64,000 nt of DNA from Tigriopus japonicus. Its lineage: Eukaryota; Arthropoda; Copepoda; Harpacticoida; Harpacticidae. The stretch lies in assembly GCA_010645155.1 (NCBI GenBank), contig JAAGOF010000023.1, positions 304,421-368,420 of the forward strand. The letters run 5' to 3'. The position numbers and the translations under genes were made by a program. How positions within the stretch are numbered: the stretch's first letter is position 1; each line of letters begins with the position of its first letter. Below the pieces are notes generated by a model that was given only the letters and a program-made list of their open reading frames with translations, made no database searches and was not told where the DNA came from. Positions 1 through 11,863 of this stretch are shown here, one piece after another.

Positions 1-2034
1 ATCTTGAGGTCCGCTCTCTAGTCATATCAAACCCATAAAGTGCTAAGGTTAGATCGATATACGACCTATATTCAAAATGGATTTGAATTGAGATTTTCAA
101 GTAGTGGTGGACTGAAAGCGCTTTTGGCCGAAATTTCGGTTTCGATTTTAGTTATGCCTACCAAAATCGAAAGTATACATGCCATATGAAGAATGGAGTT
201 TGACAACACCAATGAAACAAAGATGCAAAATTATTCCTCATTTTAAAGATATACCTACATGGAACACATGAGCAAACCAATTATGAGGTGAAATATGCAT
301 GTACAAGATTTTATAGTAAGGTGCTTTCGGCCTGAGGTCAAAATACTTTCGTTGGGCATACCATGATTACATACTTTCATGAGCAATAATACGTACATTT
401 AAGCTTTGTCGGTGCTAGTTAAAAGTGTTAATGGAAGTTTGCTAGTGAACAATTCAGGAGCTAAACTTTGTAACGATATAGTGCCAGCATTGCCTATTTT
501 TGGACATCCCCTAATAGTACACTTGAAGGTGATTCTCAACATTACTAATCACAAACAGAAACTGATGCTTGAGGTAGATTGAAGTAGCTCGACCCAAGTC
601 AAGGCTACATGTATAATGCTTGTCGAGCAGACACCGAATCACTTGAATGAATGCCGCCAAGCACCTCGTCCATCCGTATTTGTTCCTACCTTAGGCTTTG
701 AGTAGTTTTATGGAATTGCTCTATCCTTCGGTGCCTATCAGGAGCAATTCAAGGTTCATGATGGGGCAAAACAGGGTGTCTCATGAATGAATTCTCATCC
801 TTTTAAGATGTCGTTCGTTTTTTTATCTTACCTTCAAAGGCTAGGTAGTATGCTTATGTTATTCGGTGATTAGTGGGTTAATCCTGCCGATTATCGTGGT
901 TGAGCCACCTCGTATGGTTTTTAAGATGCAGGGAGGAGGAAAAGGGATCACAACCACACCGAAGGATGCGAGATGGTCACAAACGTGAAGTCGGGTGTAT
1001 TATTTCTACGTGCTCTTGAACAACAGGTGAGGAAACCAAGACAGGAAAGAGGATTCATAGTACGTTTATCATAGAACATCTAAAATGCAGGAGAAGAAAC
1101 AAATCAAATTTTCCTAAACTCTCTCTCATTTTGGCCGAACATCCCCTACTCCAAAAAGTTGAAAACCGCCAACTCGAAAGAAACAGCTCAGTTGTGCAAA
1201 AACTCTTTTGACTGGATACCGATCAGAAGGGAGCCGATTTTTAGCTGAACAACTTCAAGCAACTAAAAACGCACGAGGATTTACTTTTTCTTACCATTTT
1301 TATTTCTGACCGGGTTATGCAACGTGATCCAACAACACCCGTAGACCTATTAAGCGCAAGACAATCAACATCTGTCCCACTTGTGGAGGTTAGTCCACAC
1401 ACGATACCCGCTACCCTTTTCAATGCGGGCAAGAGCTGCCTGGGTCGAGGGTGTCATTGCTTTGGTACGACACGTCAAGCACGGCCACCTCCCTGTCACT
1501 ATGGAGGAGACGAGGACGACGACCTCGGTTAGCCACAACAACATTTTGTTGACCATTGAAGTCCAAAGGCATTTTGATATATTTTTAATGAAGGCATCTT
1601 GCGATTCCAAAAACCAAAGGACCAAACAAAGAATTAAACTTAAAAAAAAATATTTGGCCACCTCATAAGTTTTGCTCAAGCTTTTAAAACAAAAAAAAAT
1701 GCTTTAACATATTAATTACTCAAAGAAAACTCTGCAAAATACTCCAATAAACTTCATTCTACCGTAAAAGCCAATCTGATTACTTTCAAAACTTATTTTT
1801 CCGTCAAGTATATCTTATAATTGGTTTTTGAAAATAACTGGGGAAAAACTGATTTTAAAAACCAATTAAATTTCAAAGCTGGTCTCTGTAATGGGCAATA
1901 AATAAATTAAAAGAATGATATTATGTTGCCTGTGATATCCTCTCAATTATCCGGATATGATGTCAACAATAGGTTACAATAGAATTTAGATTATAATAAA
2001 GGGAAGAGACGTGGTGTCATAGTTGTGATGAAAA
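1..2034. other. Non-coding flank, no gene recognised
   Basis: AT-rich sequence with no convincing gene. About 1370-1540 is locally GC-richer and open in several frames on both strands (60-105 codons), but none of the translations matches a family I know and no paired splice sites stand out. Positions 103-165 belong to an interspersed repeat that also occurs near 62.8 kb. Confidence 0.4.
103..165 (+). repeat. Interspersed repeat end (TAGTGRTGGACT family), copy A
   Basis: The stretch begins TAGTGGTGGACTGAAAG and continues through GGCCGAAATTTCGGTTTCG to TTATGCCTACCAAAA. The reverse complement of about 62764-62833 reads in the same order (TAGTGATGGACTAAAAG, then GGCCGAAATTTCGGTTTCG, then TTATGCTTACCAAAA), with an indel of about 18 bases. 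Two diverged copies 62 kb apart in opposite orientation indicate a dispersed element terminus. The family and the other end were not determined. Confidence 0.5.
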
Positions 2035-2042
2035 GTAATTAC

Positions 2043-2678
2043 TAGGGCTCGGGTAGAGTTGTTTTTGGCATAAAGTTGCAGTTGTTTAGCCATAATATTG
2101 CAATATTTTTTTTTGTTTAAAATTACACTCAATTCACTCAAAAATTGCTAAAAAGTTATTTCCTGACCTAAAGATGTCACTTTGAAAATGTCAAATTTGG
2201 CCAATTTTTTGTCTCAATTCTAGGCGAAAGTTTAAGATTGTCTTTTCTTTTACCTTTGACATCCTTAAGAACATAGTTTTGCTTTGCAAAAATTATTCTA
2301 GAATGTCAAAAACCATTAGTTGTTTGAAAGGGTACTGAAACGTATGTGTAAATACATATTTCGAGCAAACTCTTGCCTAGTTTTAGTGATCGAGACAAAA
2401 AAAGCCAAGACCTGCTGTTCATTGAAAAAAAAATCGAAAAGTTGCTAATTTTGATTAAACTGCAATTTTTGGGGCAAGTTGAATTGTGGGTGCTAGGGTC
2501 GGAGGTTTGAGCCCCACCCAACCAACGAAAAGCCAACCATCACATCATCCAGTTTTTCCGATAGGCAATCTCTTGTCCGGTATCAGATTGGTTCTATTTA
2601 TGGGTGTGGAATAGCGTCTAAAAGTTTCCCTGAGCGAGGTTTGCTAAAGTTGTATTTACCAACTTTATCCGAGCCCTA
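2043..2678. mobile_element. hAT-type non-autonomous element, TAGGGCTCGG family, copy 1
   Basis: Left terminus TAGGGCTCGGGTAGAGTTG and right terminus, read inward, TAGGGCTCGGATAAAGTTG form inverted ends of about 19 bp with two differences. The element is flanked by GTAATTAC (2035-2042) and GTAATCAC (2679-2686), an 8-bp target duplication with one mismatch. An 8-bp duplication with short inverted termini starting (C/T)AGGG is typical of the hAT superfamily. The 636-bp interior has no transposase and is poor in open frames. A tRNA-like B-box segment lies near 2500-2520. A second copy of the family with a perfect duplication is at 46739-47053. Confidence 0.75.
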
Positions 2679-2686
2679 GTAATCAC

Positions 2687-4483
2687 ATTTGAAATTAAAG
2701 TAATTGGAATTATGCAATAGATGCACTTCAGGCAATGCCATTGGCTTTTTTTTAAATTATAAATTCAAATTGCATTTTCAGCTGAAGCTCAAGGAAGCTT
2801 ACTCATCCCTTTTGTGATACAAACACATTTTTGACCTCAAAAACCAAACAAGTACTAAAAGTGGTAACACGTGCCTAAAAGTGTTTTTCTATCACATTAG
2901 TAATCCTCTTCAGTCTATAATTTCATAAAACTGACACACTATGCCTGCATGGAGAGGGGGCAAGGGACAAAGATAATACAAAAATTTTGACAAAATGTTT
3001 TTTAAAAGTATTTTTGGTTTGCATCAAACTCAATCTGTGTTTGGTGTTCTTTCTGTCGCACTATCCTTTTTGTTATCGTATCTTACGAAGCATTTATGTT
3101 GTAGGACAGTCCATGTTCTTCGTTCACAAAACAGGATTCCATCCACATAATTGTGTATTCCTTTTGGTCAGGGTTGGGTCAAAAGGGCGTCTGAGAGAAG
3201 TAGTCCTTGCATTGCAAACATACCAACCAACTCACTAACCTCGAAAACTGATACAGACGGGGTGATAAGTCCCCCAAGGACATTCACTAATAATGAAAAT
3301 AAAATTGGTAAGTAGGTCGCCGCTTCTCGTGGCTAGATTAAGTTCAGGTGTGTTTAAAAATGGTGTTTTAGGGTTGGAACTTGTAAATCGACATTTTGGA
3401 AACAACTCTTGGAGAAATGTGAATATTTTTGAAAACCTTATTCTAATCAAATAACCATTTCGGTTAGCTGCATAATCAATGTGGAGGACCAAAAACTTTT
3501 GTGATTATGTGAGCAAATCTTTATAATTTTTTAAAGAGGAGGGAATAATGTGTTTCTTTATACACTAGATATCTTGAAATGAAGCATTCCAAATCAGAGG
3601 TGCAAATCAAATGTTGATGTATGTAGTCGAAAGTACAGAAATAGTACATAAAAGTAAGTAAACGATTGAGCTCTTTCATGGCAAAGTCAACCAAGAGTAC
3701 TTTACACTTGCTCATTTTGATTTTTGTACTATACTGAGCTTTGCGACGCAATCGTTTTGGCCTTAAACCTGCAATTGAACCAACAGTTGCCAGCCAAATT
3801 ATTACATAGTTTTACATTGTTATCAGTACTAATGAACTATTGTTTTGATAGTAATTCCACTTCTTCCGATTCAAGCACAAACAGAAATCCGAGGCGGAGG
3901 ATATCACCTTTCGGATTCGATTTGTCGAAACGATGAAGCTATTCCAATTGCAATCCAGAATACTTTTAATCGGTAAATTCCCATGGCTCTAATATCTCCA
4001 GACTCCCAAACTTGGTTCAACTAAATCTTTTTTGAAAAATTCATTTTGACTGTTGCTGATTGCAACAAGATGCCAACCGTGTTGCTCTAGAAGTCCTTGA
4101 AGAATTCATTAGACGTCTATCTGTGCCTTTCCCAGAGTCTTGATGAGAGATCAATTGAATTTTTTACAGTATAGTCATACACTTCTTGCAGATCGTTAGA
4201 GGCATCTGAAAAAGTCCTCCGGGGGAACTTGAATTTCCGACAAGAGTCATCAGTTTGTCCAGGAGCAATTTCGCGATTTGAAGTGAAGGACATGCTCCCG
4301 TCTACTTACTTGCATATCAAACCTCATCAGTGGATGCCATTGAAAACATCAGGATTGGAAATTACAAACCACATTGTTTCGGTATTGAAAACATGGCCTA
4401 ATATTCGACGATAAGCAACTCTCGATTTAGAAAGATCGGTTGGATGGTCTACCACTCCAGAATTCGTTGGCTTGATCAACAAA
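2687..4483. other. Intergenic sequence, no gene recognised
   Basis: AT-rich with only short open frames on both strands, none recognised. Around 4080-4480 there are short coding-like stretches interrupted by stops, which may be decayed coding sequence related to the minus-strand open frame just to the right. Confidence 0.35.
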
Positions 4484-4966
4484 TTATTCTTCTCTGACAA
4501 GACTAGAATGTATGCATGACGCTTTGGACCTCTTAAAACACCTCGGAATCATCATCAAATCTGGTTTTTGCATCAGAAATGCTTGAATCAAAGTGAAGAC
4601 ATGACAAATATTCGCATATTTGACTTGATTGGGGTGTAGTCTTGCTCCACAAGAATCAGCAGAATACGTGAGCCCATTTTCGTCGTTAAGAAGACCATGA
4701 CGCATTTCAATGGTGTATTCCCTGGGTCTAACTGAGTTGAGGAAGTCTGTATCCAGCGCTGATATTCCGTTGCCAAAGCTTGGAAGCTCGACAATTAACG
4801 AGGGTGGATGGAGGCGGCGTACTATTGTAGGTTCAGGGATCCGTGGATGGAAGCTCCATCCAAGTTGGCCGATCTTTGTCGCCTTATTCTCAAAAATCCG
4901 AAAGAAAGGTTCAGTTGGATTCCAAGACTTCGGGAGGCAAGTGTTCTGGCATTTGAAACATCAAAA
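4484..4966 (-). CDS. Unidentified minus-strand open frame (possible exon or gene relic)
   Basis: On the minus strand one frame is open for about 160 codons from 4966 down to a TAA at 4484-4486, far longer than neighbouring random frames. It contains cysteines and a run such as FGNGISALDTDFLNSVRPRE followed by an internal Met (4705). A possible acceptor (CCAG) lies just inside its upstream end, so it could be a terminal exon. One stop codon further on, the same frame stays open for about 20 more codons, which suggests a broken gene. I do not recognise the family. It may be a pseudogene or chance. Confidence 0.25.
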
Positions 4967-5654
4967 CCAGAACCCAGATAACCTGACTACATATGCTTCT
5001 GACCACAAAATGTGCAATCTAACTAATTCAGTGTGACGACGCGTCTATTGAAGAAAGTGAAGGAACAAAGCATAAATCTCCAAGGCGACATCCTCGCGCC
5101 ACAGGTAAATGAACGAGGAAGTGTGATTTGAAGTCGCTTGATTGTCTCACATTGAACCTGAAAAAAAAAACTTAAAGCCAATTTGTGCATTGCACCGTAT
5201 TCCCATTCCGTCATGGTTTGGAAATGTAATTCGTCTTTACAACCTTTAGCGTGCAAAAGGTAATGATTGTGGAGTACTCCTTGTGCTTGGTATTTAGACC
5301 GATGGCCAAGTGACTGTTAACTAAGGTTCAACTGTTGCGAAGTACGAACCTACGACAATCTTCCTTTGAAGTACTTCCACTTTGAAGCCCCTTAGACAAA
5401 TTGCATTTTCAGCTCTTTTCTCTGATCAGCTTCCCGATAGTTTCAGTCATGATGCCGCCCAAAGACTTGCCGCTTGAGGCCATAAATGATGTTTCACAAA
5501 GCACAAGCGAATAGCTGGTCGTCCGTCAAGGTCGCTCTTATTTCTCTTCGACTTCTTTTCAGACATCCGCGAGGTGAAGCACGAGGTTCATGGTCTATCG
5601 TAGCCCCAGGCGGATTTTTCTTCTACCGTTGATAGTCTCATATTTCTACTTGGC

Positions 5655-7877
5655 ATGACTTGGCCTGAAAGTCATCTTTTGACCACAATGACGATGCCGC
5701 TCTTAGCCGTGGGATTCTTGTTGTCGAGTGTTTGCATTTCTTCGAGCCAGGGCCAATCGTCGAGAGAATGCGCCTTAATTATATCGGCTCCGGCCGCCAA
5801 GTCCTCGAGATTTGATCAAGCTAACCACGCCTTTGGAGGTCCTCCACCTCCTCAGGATCTTGTCACCACGTGCATTACTTTCGATGCTGTCAATATTGCT
5901 TTTGAGCGAGCCAAGGCTATTGAAGGTCTCAAGCCCGTTCAAGGCCGATACACATCCGAAGCCATCGGAGAATTGGGTACCATCATTCATGAGACAACCC
6001 GATACTTGGCTCAGACTTATGGTCTATCTCAGGATGCCGTGGATAACGGCTTACCTCTGATTGATACGCGACGGACCGTCATTCAGAATTATTGTCCTCC
6101 GTTTCTCATGACCCCCAAGTGTAAGATTGAACGTTATCGATCCATTGAGGGTCTCTGCAACAACCTTGAACAACCCCATTGGGGTGCCTCAATGCATGGA
6201 CACGCCCGATTCTTACCCCCAAAATATGCGGATGGAATCAGTGCTCCAAGAATCTCCGTAACCGGACAACCCCTGCCATCGGCTCGTCTGGTCTCCACCA
6301 CAGCCCATCAATTTGAGAGTGCCCACGATAAAGCCGTGACCCTACTTCTTGTCGCCTGGGGTCAGTACATTGATCACGATATCACTTTGAGTGCTGAGAT
6401 CAAGGATCCCGTGACGAAGAAAACCCCTCGTTGTTGCGATGGGGTTCAATTGAAGGAATGCCTCCCCATTGAAATTCCTCACAATGATCCTTTCTACTCC
6501 AAGTATAATCAAAAATGCATGAATTTCGTTCGATTTTCGGCTGGTCTCCGACGCCATTGTCGATTGGGACCCAGAGAGAGCTTCAACTTGGTCACATCGA
6601 CTTTGGACGCAGGAACTACGTATTCAAACAGTGCTGAAAAACTGCACGAGCTTAGAAGCTTTGAAGGCGGGAAACTTAAAATGTTGCCTTTCTTTGAGCG
6701 ATTCGGACTGAGAGAGCTTTTGCCTTTAAACTTGAGGGAGCCGGATGAAGGTTGCATTCGCCCCAGTCAGGATATCTACTGTTTCTTGTCAGGCGATCCC
6801 CGCGTTAATGAGCAGACCATTTTGGCCATGCTCCACACCATCTTTGCTCGGGAACACAATCGTATTGCCACTGAGCTTTCAAAAGTCAATCCTCATTGGA
6901 GCGACGAGACCCTCTTCCAAGAGGCGAGGCATATTGTGGCTGCTCTTCAGCAACACTTCACTTACAATGAATTCTTGCCCATGGTAATGGGCAGCGAAGG
7001 TATGAAAAACCATGGCCTTCAACTCTTGGATACTGGGTTCTTTAACGGATACGACCCGAAAGTCAATCCTAGCGTCACTACTGCCTTCACCACCGCTGTA
7101 TTCCGATTTGGTCACTCACTTTTGCCCCCCAGAATTGAGCGATGGAGTAAGACTCATCGGTATGTGGACCACCAGAAATTGAGTACCATGTTGTTACAAC
7201 CGTATGACTTGTACAAGCAGGGTTGGGGTGATGCTTATCTTCTCGGCATGGCCAATCAGGTGGCTCAAGCTATGGACGACTCCATGACTACTGAGGTGCA
7301 GAACCACCTGTTCCAACCTCCTGGTAAAGAGTTCGGACTTGACTTGATGGCTCTCAACTTCCAACGGGCTCGTGAACACGGCCTTCCCTCTTACACGGCA
7401 TTCCGGGATTTCTGCGGCCTTCCTCCCATAGTCACCTTTGACGACTTGAGGAGCTATCTTCCAAATAAAACCGTCAACGCTTACAAACAAGTCTACGCCA
7501 GTCCTCAAGACATCGACCTTTTCTCAGCCGGTATTGCTGAATGGCCCCTTCAAGGCTCCATGTTAGGTCCTACTTTCTCATGTCTCATGGGAAGACAATT
7601 CAATAAGTTCCGTTACGGCGATCGGTTCTGGTATGAAAACAGCGGTTGGCCCAGTAGTTTCACATTGGAGCAATTGCAAGAAATCCGTAAGATTCGACTC
7701 TCTCGTCTAATTTGCGATAATGGTGATGACATTGAGAGCATTCAAGTTTACGCCATGGTTCTTCCCGACCACGACATCAATCCTCGAGTGCCATGCAAAA
7801 GTGGAATCCTCCGGAGTATCGACTTTTCGAAATGGCGTGATGCTACTTTTCACCCGTCCCCAAGTGGACCATTCTAG
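5655..7877 (+). CDS. Secreted animal haem peroxidase (chorion peroxidase/peroxinectin-like)
   Basis: A complete 740-residue protein in one exon. Residues 1 to about 34 form a hydrophobic signal peptide (a run of Leu/Val/Ser after MTMP), so it should be secreted. The animal peroxidase domain fills residues about 145-715: distal-site motif WGQYIDHD (235-242, distal His241, with Asp240/Asp242 in the haem-linking and calcium region), LDAGTTYSNS (317-326) at the second calcium site, REHNR (399-403, catalytic Arg399) and RFGHSLLPP (484-492, proximal haem ligand His487). Such enzymes use H2O2 to oxidise tyrosines or halides, for example in cuticle or eggshell cross-linking and immunity. All key residues are present, so it looks functional. 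The ATG at 5655 precedes the signal peptide. Later in-frame Mets at residues 12 and 14 would also keep most of it. No intron is seen. The substrate cannot be told from sequence. Confidence 0.93.
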   Translation: MTWPESHLLTTMTMPLLAVGFLLSSVCISSSQGQSSRECALIISAPAAKSSRFDQANHAFGGPPPPQDLVTTCITFDAVNIAFERAKAIEGLKPVQGRYTSEAIGELGTIIHETTRYLAQTYGLSQDAVDNGLPLIDTRRTVIQNYCPPFLMTPKCKIERYRSIEGLCNNLEQPHWGASMHGHARFLPPKYADGISAPRISVTGQPLPSARLVSTTAHQFESAHDKAVTLLLVAWGQYIDHDITLSAEIKDPVTKKTPRCCDGVQLKECLPIEIPHNDPFYSKYNQKCMNFVRFSAGLRRHCRLGPRESFNLVTSTLDAGTTYSNSAEKLHELRSFEGGKLKMLPFFERFGLRELLPLNLREPDEGCIRPSQDIYCFLSGDPRVNEQTILAMLHTIFAREHNRIATELSKVNPHWSDETLFQEARHIVAALQQHFTYNEFLPMVMGSEGMKNHGLQLLDTGFFNGYDPKVNPSVTTAFTTAVFRFGHSLLPPRIERWSKTHRYVDHQKLSTMLLQPYDLYKQGWGDAYLLGMANQVAQAMDDSMTTEVQNHLFQPPGKEFGLDLMALNFQRAREHGLPSYTAFRDFCGLPPIVTFDDLRSYLPNKTVNAYKQVYASPQDIDLFSAGIAEWPLQGSMLGPTFSCLMGRQFNKFRYGDRFWYENSGWPSSFTLEQLQEIRKIRLSRLICDNGDDIESIQVYAMVLPDHDINPRVPCKSGILRSIDFSKWRDATFHPSPSGPF

Positions 7878-8010
7878 TTCAAATAGAACCCGCTAACCAA
7901 ACTGAGGGTGAACTACCACTACCACAAAGTAAATTTATTCGCGTAATTTATATGACCCTCGATTTGCTCAAAATGCAATGCTATCTATCCTGACTTCTCG
8001 GCATTCAGAA

Positions 8011-8016
8011 AATAAA
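8011..8016 (+). terminator. Poly(A) signal of the peroxidase gene
   Basis: AATAAA about 135 bases after the peroxidase stop codon, in an AT-rich stretch with a T-run following. It fits a short 3' UTR on the plus strand. Confidence 0.6.
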
Positions 8017-10169
8017 TATTTTTTTAGACAAATTGACACGTACAAAATTACCTTATTCTCGGGTAACTAAATCTTTTGACCTTGAAATCGGAATGCCCTA
8101 TGTAGAGGGAAAGACAGTACACACAACAATGGAAGCAACGTGGTGTTCAGGTTCATATTACGGAAGGGAATCCTCCCCTACCCTATGACCAGTGACCATG
8201 AAATGGTATTTTCAATCCAAATCTCTCGAGCGATTTGGCAATTAGAATGAAATCTAAGATGTTTCGAAGTCCTTCAAGATCTTGCTGAGCGAGTGTACAT
8301 CAATAACAACAGGTTTAGTAGGGTGTTTTTGTGGCATGGCTGGAAGGATTTGACAGACTTGGGATCACCTTGATCTGACAGGCTTTGTGAACAAGCGCTG
8401 TCTTTTTACACAAACCGAAAGAGTTTCCAGCCTTCGTTCACACGAAATTCCACACGTGATAAAACCTGTAAAACAAGATGGTTTTGCTTTCTTAACGGAC
8501 AAGATAATAATAACCTGTCTCAAATCGGTACAATCGAGGTCAGTTTTTTATTTGATTTCAACACAACTATAGGGTGATGAAGATCTCAATCCCAGTCACT
8601 AAGTTTGAAAAAACGTAATGCTAATTTTTCCTTGAGTCTACACACTGACATGAAAGTTTTGTCGTAATTTGAGCCAAAATATATTAATTATATGAGATTA
8701 GATTTCTTCCCATCCACTCTAACCTAAACTAATCTCTCTATCCTTGGAAATGATATTTGGCAAGCTATGGAGCAAATTGGAAAGTGTGGTCGGCTCAACG
8801 TTTATCCGCAGTGTTTAAGGTGTCTTTCTCTTGCCTTAAATGTTGATGAACTGTCGAGATTTTTAGTTGGAGGTGCTCCAAAAACCCTTTCTCCAGGACC
8901 GAGTCTAATTTGATTCCCGCCATCCACTAGTTTTTAAAGCGGTTTAAAGCCAGCTAGAACAATTAAAGTAGAAAACACCGCATATCATGTTTTAAAATAA
9001 TTTTTACATACTGTAGGTTCAAAGTGTGATTGGGACACAACTTTCGTGTCAGGGTGTAAAACAAGCTTTTAGTCTTTCGAAAATGAAGCAGTGCATTACA
9101 AACTTATGTCTTGCTAACTTGTTCAATACCAAATGATAAATAATCTTTTCACTCAAAAGTAGGGGTTTTAACACAAATTTATCAGTTATCCAATCAAATC
9201 TTGATCCATGTTTTTAATATTTACATGTTTAGGTCGTATTTGAATGAGGTACTCAGTAGTCTCAAAATTCAAATAAATCATTATTTTATGGTGACAAATA
9301 TAAAAAAATTCAAATAGTACTTTCTGCACTATTTACAGAAAAAAAGTCCGTAAGCAATTTTAATATTTGAAAATTAAATTGGACTCACAAGACGATGAAT
9401 TTTTTTGATCAAACAGAGGTGCAGGAGATGATTGAAAACCGAATCACTGAATGCCTGATCCATAAATATGTGGTGCCAAAATTGCTACTATAATAAATTA
9501 TAAATACGGAAAATCTCACTGAACATGGAATTGTGATTAAAACTCGTTGGAATTGTACGCGTTATGATCATATTTGTTTCAGAATAGCCCTCGTATGACC
9601 ATAATGCATTCATCCGTGGCCTCAGTACAAAATGGGCACTTCTAGTCACTTGTGCATGGGCAAATTTTGGCATGGATTAGCTTAATATGACACTCTCGAC
9701 GTCTTGATAGAGGCAACCGGACAAATATTTCAAAACTACTCCCGTGTGAAGTTCAGACTGAACGTTCGTACTAGTTAACCTTGCGATCGTTAGGTCGTTC
9801 TTGAGGTGATGTTTGGTCAATGAACCACAAGAAATACGAGTCAACGGATGATTTAAACTTAGTACTTAGTACTTTTTACTTAGTACTTCTTGTATGATAA
9901 GCTCTTCCCACAAATTTCCAAAAAACTTATATTTAGGCATGCTTTTTATATCTTATTTGGTTCAGAGTTTAAGGTACAAATATTCCTTGTTTGACAACGT
10001 TGTTCCTTAGAGCAGTGCCAATTTTAGTTATTTTTCATTTTATAACTAATGCGTCAGCTAACTTGTTTCTTCTCGAGGTTTATTCGCTAATGAAATCTTG
10101 TCTAATCGCCAGCTAGTAACTAGTGTCCGTTACAGGACTAATAGTACGCGTAGCGATTTCTTGTTCATT
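8017..10169. other. Intergenic sequence, no gene recognised
   Basis: AT-rich, with only short open frames. About 9857-9892 is a small cluster of imperfect ACTTAGT repeats. Nothing else that I can support. Confidence 0.4.
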
Positions 10170-10592
10170 AGGTCGGTTGTTAAGGTAGTTTGGAAGTACA
10201 GTAGAAGCATGCATACCTAGAAACACAAAAGAAGCATGAAAGAAGCATATGAGGCGAAATAGAAGTAACCATGCTCGATCAAGTTTCGTTACATAAGCTG
10301 CGATTGAAAAACGCAACTTATGTAGCGAAACTTGATCGAGCACGATTATAGGTCAGTTGTTGAGGTAGTTTTGAAGTATAGTTGAAGCATACCTAGAAAC
10401 ACGAAAGAAGCACATGAGACGGAGTAAAAATAATCATGCTCGTTCAAGTTTCGCTACATAAGCTGCGTTTTTCGATCGCAGTATAAAACGAAACTTGATC
10501 GAGCATGGTTACTTCTACTTCACCTCATATGCTTTTTTTATGCCTCTAGATATGCTTCTACTATACCTCCAAACTACCTCAACAACCGACCT
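10170..10592. repeat. Long palindromic (foldback) element with two internal hairpins
   Basis: The left end, AGGTCGGTTGTTAAGGTAG, and the reverse complement of the right end, AGGTCGGTTGTTGAGGTAG, form inverted arms that continue imperfectly for over 100 bp. A third copy of the arm, in direct orientation with the left one, starts near 10351. Two hairpin cores with about 30-bp arms (10272-10342 and 10437-10505) each begin TGCTCG(A/T)TCAAGTTTCG and end in the complement. The layout suggests a foldback or miniature transposon that duplicated one half. No clear target-site duplication was found. Confidence 0.7.
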
Positions 10593-11620
10593 TTTGCCGT
10601 TGGCCGTAACAATCGATTATGGTCGCTCCTTTATCCCAAGAAAATAAATTTACAGAACAATGCCCTCTGAAATGATGGTCAACAAATTGAGTGCGTGGGG
10701 TTTTCAGCCCATGGACTTATTGGATTTTTTTTGTTCTAATAATTTACGCAACAATGACGAATCATCATATTCAGAGAGCATTTCGTTACGAAAAAAAATC
10801 AATGATTGACATGTGACTGTATTTCAAGACCTATCTAGGTATTGATGAACCAACAGCGCTCTTAGTAGTGCCTTCCGAAACTGAAACAGACAAGCACTAC
10901 AAAGAATGGAGTTTCAGAGATAAATCTATCTATTTTGGTCCAGAAGCTTTTGGAACCCTAGGATCTATCAAAAATGGGTTTTGCCTTCTTCCATCCCATG
11001 AGCAAAATAATTTTCAAGTTATTGGCTTATACCGGGTGCGGCGAAAAACTTTGTACTTTTGCTCTGATGTAATTAGGCAACCAGTAATACCATGGGAACA
11101 AAATATCAAACCAAACAAGTACTCGTATGATGTCTTGTCAATTCATATCATTGATGTACCCGCCCCTTTGGCAGCACTGATGGCCTCATGGCACCCACAG
11201 AAAGCCTTGAATCCTTTGAGGATGTAGTCTGATGATATTAGATTCTGATGTTTTTAGATACTCAAATATGATGTTCCCGCTCTGGGAACGTCAGAAACTT
11301 CCGATACCGAAAATAACTCAAAACGCAGTTTTCTACACAATATACTCTAGAACTTCCGCAATCTATTGCTTTCAAGTAAGTAAATCCTTCATAAATACTA
11401 TAGCTACATTATGTCTTTATAAATATGAAGAATTCCGATGTTCCAATCATTGCCATTTGCCATTTAAGGAGCAAACTGATAGGCCTTGCACAAATATATT
11501 TTTGGTTTAGGTCCCAATCTCGGTCTTCATTCAGGCTTTGTTTCGGGGAAAGATTTGGTACTATGGTAGTATAGCTTGCATTTTGTAGTTTGCATCCTAC
11601 GGTCCTTTAACGAACAGCTG
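10593..11620. other. Intergenic sequence with an unassigned open frame
   Basis: A plus-strand frame is open from about 10812 to 11227 (about 137 codons) but has no ATG near its start. It could be an exon beginning after the TTTCAAG near 10830. I do not recognise the translation and no donor or partner exon was found, so it is not called as a gene. Confidence 0.25.
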
Positions 11621-11863
11621 ACTGGGAGGTCACAGTACATAAGACTGAGAGGTCACAGTACATAAGACTGGGAGGTCACAGTACATAAGACTGGGAGGTC
11701 ACCGTACATAAGACTGGGAGGTCACAGTACATAAGACTGGGAGGTCACAGTACATAAGACTGGCAGGTCACAGTACATAAGACTGGCAGGTCACAGTACA
11801 TAAGACTGGCAGGTCACAGTACATAAGACTGGCAGGTCACAGTACATAAGACTGGCAGGTCAC
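11621..11863. repeat. Minisatellite, 23-bp unit, about 10.6 copies
   Basis: A tandem array of a 23-bp unit beginning ACTGGGAGGTCAC and ending GTACATAAG. The left units mostly read GGGAGG and the right ones GGCAGG at the same place, so the array is made of two homogenised blocks. One unit has GAGAGG and one has CACCGT. Near identity of the copies implies recent expansion. Confidence 0.95.

Noticed and set aside
10113..10343. Minus-strand 76-codon frame
   Set aside because: Lies across the arms and first hairpin of the foldback element. No homology.
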